Of a stretch of DNA of 38,299 nucleotides, positions 35,623 through 38,299 are shown one piece after another. The notes beneath the pieces are model-generated. The model was not told where the DNA came from. It was given only the letters and a program-made list of their open reading frames with translations, and made no database searches. The stretch spans positions 1 to 38,299 of the forward strand of contig VHCX01000031.1 in assembly GCA_016871615.1 (NCBI GenBank), in the 5' to 3' direction. Position numbers and translations under genes: made by a program. The stretch's first letter is position 1. Every line of letters begins with the position of its first letter. Source of the DNA: Verrucomicrobiota bacterium (lineage in GTDB: Bacteria > Verrucomicrobiota > Verrucomicrobiia > Limisphaerales > UBA9464).

Positions 35623-36210
35623 ATGGACGAACCGGTGCTGGACGTGACCGCCTGCGTGGAACGCGTGCGGGCGGGCGATGAGGATGCGGCTCGCGTCCTC
35701 ATGCGACATCTGCATGGGTTGATCGTCAAAATCGTCCGGTCGCACCTGCCCCGAAGAACCAGCGAGGAAGACCTCATCCAGGCCGTGTACGTCAAGGTGT
35801 TCACCCGAATCGACCAATACCGCGGAGCCGTGCCCTTCGAGCACTGGGTCTCCCGCGTGGCGGTCAACACCTGCCTCAACCAGATCGCCCACGAGAAGAT
35901 CCGCCCCGAGTGGCGTCTCTCCGACCTGAGCGAGGAGGAGGAGCAGGTGGTGCAGAACCTGGCCTCCACCGAAGGGGAACTCTCGCCCGAGGACGGCTTG
36001 GCATCCCGCGAACTCGTGCAAAAGATGCTGGCAAGGCTCAACCCGGAGGATCGCCTGGTCGTCACGCTGCTCCACCTCGAACAAAAGTCCGTCGAAGAAG
36101 TCCGGCAAGTCACCGGATGGAGCGCCGCGCTGGTCAAGGTCCGTGCCTTCCGAGCGCGGGCCAAGATGAAGAAGCACCTTTCCGAATTGATGGAGGAAGT
36201 GAACCGATGA
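35623..36210 (+). CDS. ECF-like sigma-70 family RNA polymerase sigma factor
   Basis: A 195-residue sigma factor with only regions 2 and 4. Region 2 spans residues about 25-95 and includes SEEDLIQAVYVKVFTRIDQY and FEHWVSRVAVNTCLNQ (core and -10 recognition). An acidic linker follows (LSDLSEEEEQVVQNLA). Region 4 (about 130-190) holds LNPEDRLVVTLLHLEQKSVEEV and the helix-turn-helix ending VRAFRARAKMKKHL. It directs RNA polymerase to a small regulon, typically for cell-surface stress. It is the first gene of a three-gene unit linked by ATGA overlaps, which points to control by the membrane protein encoded next. Confidence 0.9.
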   Translation: MDEPVLDVTACVERVRAGDEDAARVLMRHLHGLIVKIVRSHLPRRTSEEDLIQAVYVKVFTRIDQYRGAVPFEHWVSRVAVNTCLNQIAHEKIRPEWRLSDLSEEEEQVVQNLASTEGELSPEDGLASRELVQKMLARLNPEDRLVVTLLHLEQKSVEEVRQVTGWSAALVKVRAFRARAKMKKHLSELMEEVNR

Positions 36211-36515
36211 AGACCCATCCCCTCGATCGACTGCTCCGCTCGGCCGCCTCGGCCCGGAGGCCCGAATGTGCCGTATCCGCCGCCACGGCCCCGGTGCCCG
36301 ATCCCGTGCTTGAGCAACGGGTCCTGGCCACCGTCCGGCGCGCACGGGCCGATGCCGACAGTCTCGGATTGCTCGCCGTCCTCCGCTGGGGCGTGGCCTT
36401 TGCCGGATGCGTCGCCCTGTGCGCCATCCTGGTCGCGGTGGGAACCCCGGCCGGCCACTCCCTCGACGAAGCCTTCGCGGTGCCCGAACCCGAGACCTAC
36501 CTCGCCCTGCAATGA
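36207..36515 (+). CDS. Small single-helix membrane protein, candidate anti-sigma factor
   Basis: A 102-residue protein of no recognised family. The first 50 residues are soluble, basic and Ala-rich (HPLDRLLRSAASARRPE, then VLEQRVLATVRRARADAD). A hydrophobic helix follows at about 55-77 (VLRWGVAFAGCVALCAILVAV), and a short acidic tail ends PETYLALQ. A cytoplasmic N-terminal part, one membrane helix and a short outside tail fit an anti-sigma factor layout, though no zinc-binding HxxxCxxC motif is present. Its ATG overlaps the sigma stop and its own stop overlaps the next ATG, so all three proteins are made together. The assignment rests on gene order and topology only. Confidence 0.7.
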   Translation: MKTHPLDRLLRSAASARRPECAVSAATAPVPDPVLEQRVLATVRRARADADSLGLLAVLRWGVAFAGCVALCAILVAVGTPAGHSLDEAFAVPEPETYLALQ

Positions 36516-36931
36516 ACCCCCTCAGCCGCAACGCGATCATCGGCTACCTGGCCGCCACCTTCGTCGCGGGCGCGGTGGCGGGTGTCTTCGGGGCCAAGGC
36601 CTTCCCCGCCAAGCCGCCCCCCCGTCCTCCCAGGCCCAGCGGCGGCATGTCCGAGCGCATCCTGCAGCGATGGACCACCGACCTGCACCTCACGCCGGAG
36701 CAGGTCGGCAAGATCGAGCCCATCCTCAAGCGGTCCGAGACCGAGGTTTCCGGCATCCACCAGGAGACCGAACGGCGGATGAAGGCCTCCTTTGAGCGCA
36801 TGCACCAGGAGGTGACCCCGCTGCTCGACGAGGAGCAACGCCGCCTGCTCGATGAGCTCCGGAAGAAGATGGACCGCCGGAAGACCGACCGATCGCACGG
36901 CACCAACGCGCCAACGCCCCCTGCCCGTTGA
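36512..36931 (+). CDS. Spy/CpxP-like periplasmic protein, membrane-anchored
   Basis: A 139-residue protein with an N-terminal hydrophobic helix (residues 9-28, IIGYLAATFVAGAVAGVFGA), a Pro-rich spacer, and a long helical part. The helical part holds LHLTPEQVGKIEPILKRSE and VTPLLDEEQRRLLDEL, two LTxxQ-like repeats typical of Spy/CpxP and heavy-metal-resistance sensors. These bind unfolded proteins or metals in the periplasm and can damp stress signalling. The helix has no cleavage site that I can identify with confidence, so it may stay anchored. It is ATGA-coupled to the one-helix protein, which suggests that it feeds the envelope state to the sigma factor. Confidence 0.8.
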   Translation: MNPLSRNAIIGYLAATFVAGAVAGVFGAKAFPAKPPPRPPRPSGGMSERILQRWTTDLHLTPEQVGKIEPILKRSETEVSGIHQETERRMKASFERMHQEVTPLLDEEQRRLLDELRKKMDRRKTDRSHGTNAPTPPAR

Positions 36932-37041
36932 CCCCGGCCCATGAACCTTGGGGGCCTGCCGGAGACGCCTTCAGGACAGGCCGCCTCCGGCTCGGGCCGC
37001 ACGCGCGGTGTCTCGGGTTGGATCCTTCGGTTTGACTTGCA

Positions 37042-37060
37042 CGGGCGCACGACGCGCCCG
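37042..37060 (+). other. GC-rich hairpin in the leader of the hydrolase gene
   Basis: CGGGCGC and GCGCCCG form a perfect seven-base stem around ACGAC, ending 15 bases before the ATG at 37076. There is no T-tract. It follows a TTGACT box at 37032-37037. It may be a transcription-factor site or an RNA structure near the ribosome site; the role is unknown. Confidence 0.55.
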
Positions 37061-37075
37061 ACAACGGGAACACGC

Positions 37076-38023
37076 ATGATCCCTCCCCGCCTCCTCTCCA
37101 ACGTCCGCCCGTCTGGGCGCCGCCTTCGACTCCCCGGGCTTCCCACCCTGCTCGCCCTGGGCGCCCTGCTGGGCCTGACCATGGACCTGATCCAGGCCGC
37201 CGACCTGCCGGGCCTGCGCCGCACCGAGGTCATCTACGGCCGGAAGTTCGGCACGGCGCTGACCCTCGATGTCCTGCAGCCCGCCCGGACCAACGGCCTC
37301 GGCGTGATCTGGGTCATCAGCGGCGGCTTCTATTCCGACCACAACAACATCAACCCCGCCTACTGTCAGGCGCTCTTCGACGCGGGCTACACGGTCTTCG
37401 CCGTCGTCCACGGCTCCCAACCCCGGTACACCATCCTCGAGATCGCGGACGACCTGCACCGGGCGGTGCGCTGGATCCGGCACCATGCGGCCGACTACTC
37501 CGTGCATCCCGACCGCCTGGGCGTCTTCGGGGCCAGCGCGGGCGGACACCTGTCGCTGACCCTCGGGACCCAGGGCCGCGACGGCGACCCCAAGGCCAAG
37601 GACCCGGTGGATCGGCAAGGCAGCCGAGTGCAGGCCGTGGCCTGCTTCTTCCCCCCGACCGACTTCGAGAACTGGGGGGCTCCCGGGGACACCCAGGTCG
37701 GCGTCGGCAAGGTCGGCCGGCAGTTCTACGGGGCCTTCGGGTCCCCGTCCGACACCCTCGAGGGGCGGCTCGAGTACGGTCGCCGGATCTCGCCGATCCA
37801 CTTCGTCACCCGGGACATGGCTCCCACGCTCGTCATCCACGGCGAGGCCGACGGGCTCGTGCCGATCCATCAGGCCGAGATCTTCGAGACCAAGGCCCGG
37901 GAGGCCGGGGCGGTCTTCCAACTGGTGCGCCTGCCCGGCAAGGACCATGGCTGGCCCGGCATGGAGAAGGACATCGCCCAGTTCGCCCAGTGGTTCGACC
38001 GGCACCTGAAACCGGCCCGGTGA
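37076..38023 (+). CDS. Secreted alpha/beta hydrolase
   Basis: A 315-residue protein with a long signal region ending near QAAD (residue 42) and an alpha/beta hydrolase fold related to the BD-FAE/prolyl-oligopeptidase-like group. The nucleophile elbow is GASAGG with Ser154. The acid is Asp259 in HGEADGLVP and the base is His291 in KDHGWPG, a complete triad at sensible spacing. VISGGFYSDHNN early in the domain supplies the oxyanion region. Substrates are unknown; relatives are esterases or peptidases acting on polysaccharide esters. ATG 37076 leaves a standard signal peptide; a longer frame begins at 36941 but lacks sequence character. It follows the sigma module by 144 bases and could be a regulon member. 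Confidence 0.88.
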   Translation: MIPPRLLSNVRPSGRRLRLPGLPTLLALGALLGLTMDLIQAADLPGLRRTEVIYGRKFGTALTLDVLQPARTNGLGVIWVISGGFYSDHNNINPAYCQALFDAGYTVFAVVHGSQPRYTILEIADDLHRAVRWIRHHAADYSVHPDRLGVFGASAGGHLSLTLGTQGRDGDPKAKDPVDRQGSRVQAVACFFPPTDFENWGAPGDTQVGVGKVGRQFYGAFGSPSDTLEGRLEYGRRISPIHFVTRDMAPTLVIHGEADGLVPIHQAEIFETKAREAGAVFQLVRLPGKDHGWPGMEKDIAQFAQWFDRHLKPAR

Positions 38024-38167
38024 CGGCGGTCTTGCCCGGGGCAGGTCCTTGGGACCCACGGACGGAATGCCGACCCAGGCCACCGGGCCCGCAGCAGGCG
38101 CGGATGGCGCCCCGGAGCCCACCTCCGCATTTGACTCCGGTGCGGGGGCTTCCGGAGACTGTCCGGC

Positions 38168-38299
38168 ATGAACCCCCTCCTGCTGGCCGCAGCCCTCGTG
38201 GCCTTCGGTGTGTCCACCGCCCGGGCCATCGACAACTACCCTCTCGGTGCCGAGTCGACGAACCGCGCGCCCGGCGTGGTGAAGGGCCGGGTGGAGACC
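38168..38299 (+). CDS. Start of a secreted esterase-like protein (cut by the window edge)
   Basis: Only the first 44 codons are present. They encode a clean signal peptide (LLLAAALVAFGVSTARA, cut near residue 20). IDNYPLGAESTNRAPGVVKG follows and resembles the first lines of enterochelin esterase-like proteins of Planctomycetota and Verrucomicrobiota (YPLGPDS...GVPKG). The family call is tentative because the catalytic part lies outside the window. A TTGACT box is at 38131. Confidence 0.6.
   Translation, partial: MNPLLLAAALVAFGVSTARAIDNYPLGAESTNRAPGVVKGRVET

Noticed and set aside
1-38299. CRISPR array, tRNA or rRNA genes
   Set aside because: No regularly spaced 25-40 bp repeats, no cloverleaf and no rRNA-like stretch seen on either strand by eye.

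Overview
The window looks like chromosomal DNA of a high-GC member of the Verrucomicrobiota; a Planctomycetota relative is the less likely alternative. The reasons are two 'planctomycete-surface' style cytochrome gene pairs (DUF1549/DUF1553 with DUF1501, and PA14/DUF1592/DUF1588/DUF1585 with DUF1552), two type II secretion prepilin-like proteins, a fused gamma-alpha 2-oxoacid:ferredoxin oxidoreductase beside its beta subunit, Lol lipoprotein export genes, and few clear Shine-Dalgarno sites. I see no rRNA, tRNA, CRISPR array, phage or intact insertion sequence. Several very long open frames lie antisense to real genes and are GC-composition shadows.

Layout. 1-844: no convincing gene, with a 12-bp-period triple repeat. 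845-3388 (-): sarcosine/dimethylglycine dehydrogenase-like flavoprotein. 3564-4307 (+): prepilin-like protein. 4389-8610 (-): secreted cytochrome pair A (DUF1549/1553 then DUF1501). 8763-11982 (-): Gfo/Idh/MocA oxidoreductase, sugar-phosphate-type nucleotidyltransferase and RlmI-like rRNA methyltransferase, the last two coupled by ATGA. 12128-15858 (+): secreted cytochrome pair B (lipoprotein with PA14, then DUF1552), also ATGA-coupled. 16049-18869 (+): korA-korB behind a candidate promoter with an operator-like palindrome, closed by a terminator. 19127-21410 (-): NYN-LOTUS protein followed by a secreted PQQ sugar dehydrogenase. 21462-23830 (+): GreA/B-C-like protein, a 167-bp element with perfect 13-bp terminal inverted repeats, and an M16 protein lacking its zinc motif. 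23849-27627 (-): deoC, prepilin-like protein and PQQ dehydrogenase with an embedded cytochrome c domain. 27727-28146 (+): EVE-domain protein. 28231-30196 (-): LolD and a LolC/E permease. 30328-33093 (+): glnD. 33282-34490 (+): porin with promoter and strong terminator. 34723-35484 (-): Nif3-like protein. 35623-36931 (+): sigma factor, one-helix membrane protein and Spy/CpxP-like protein, all ATGA-coupled. 37076-38023 (+): secreted alpha/beta hydrolase. 38168-end (+): start of a probable secreted esterase.

How it fits together. The window suggests an aerobic or facultative heterotroph with a strongly equipped cell envelope: c-type cytochrome proteins, PQQ dehydrogenases, Tat-exported DUF1501/1552 proteins, secreted hydrolases, a porin, lipoprotein sorting and a small envelope-stress-like sigma module. 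Central functions (2-oxoacid oxidation through ferredoxin, nitrogen signalling through GlnD, deoxyribose phosphate breakdown) are interspersed. The most promising less-described items are the sigma/one-helix/Spy-like operon, the two parallel cytochrome + Tat-partner pairs, the palindrome over the korAB promoter, the MITE-like element and the lone non-catalytic M16 protein.
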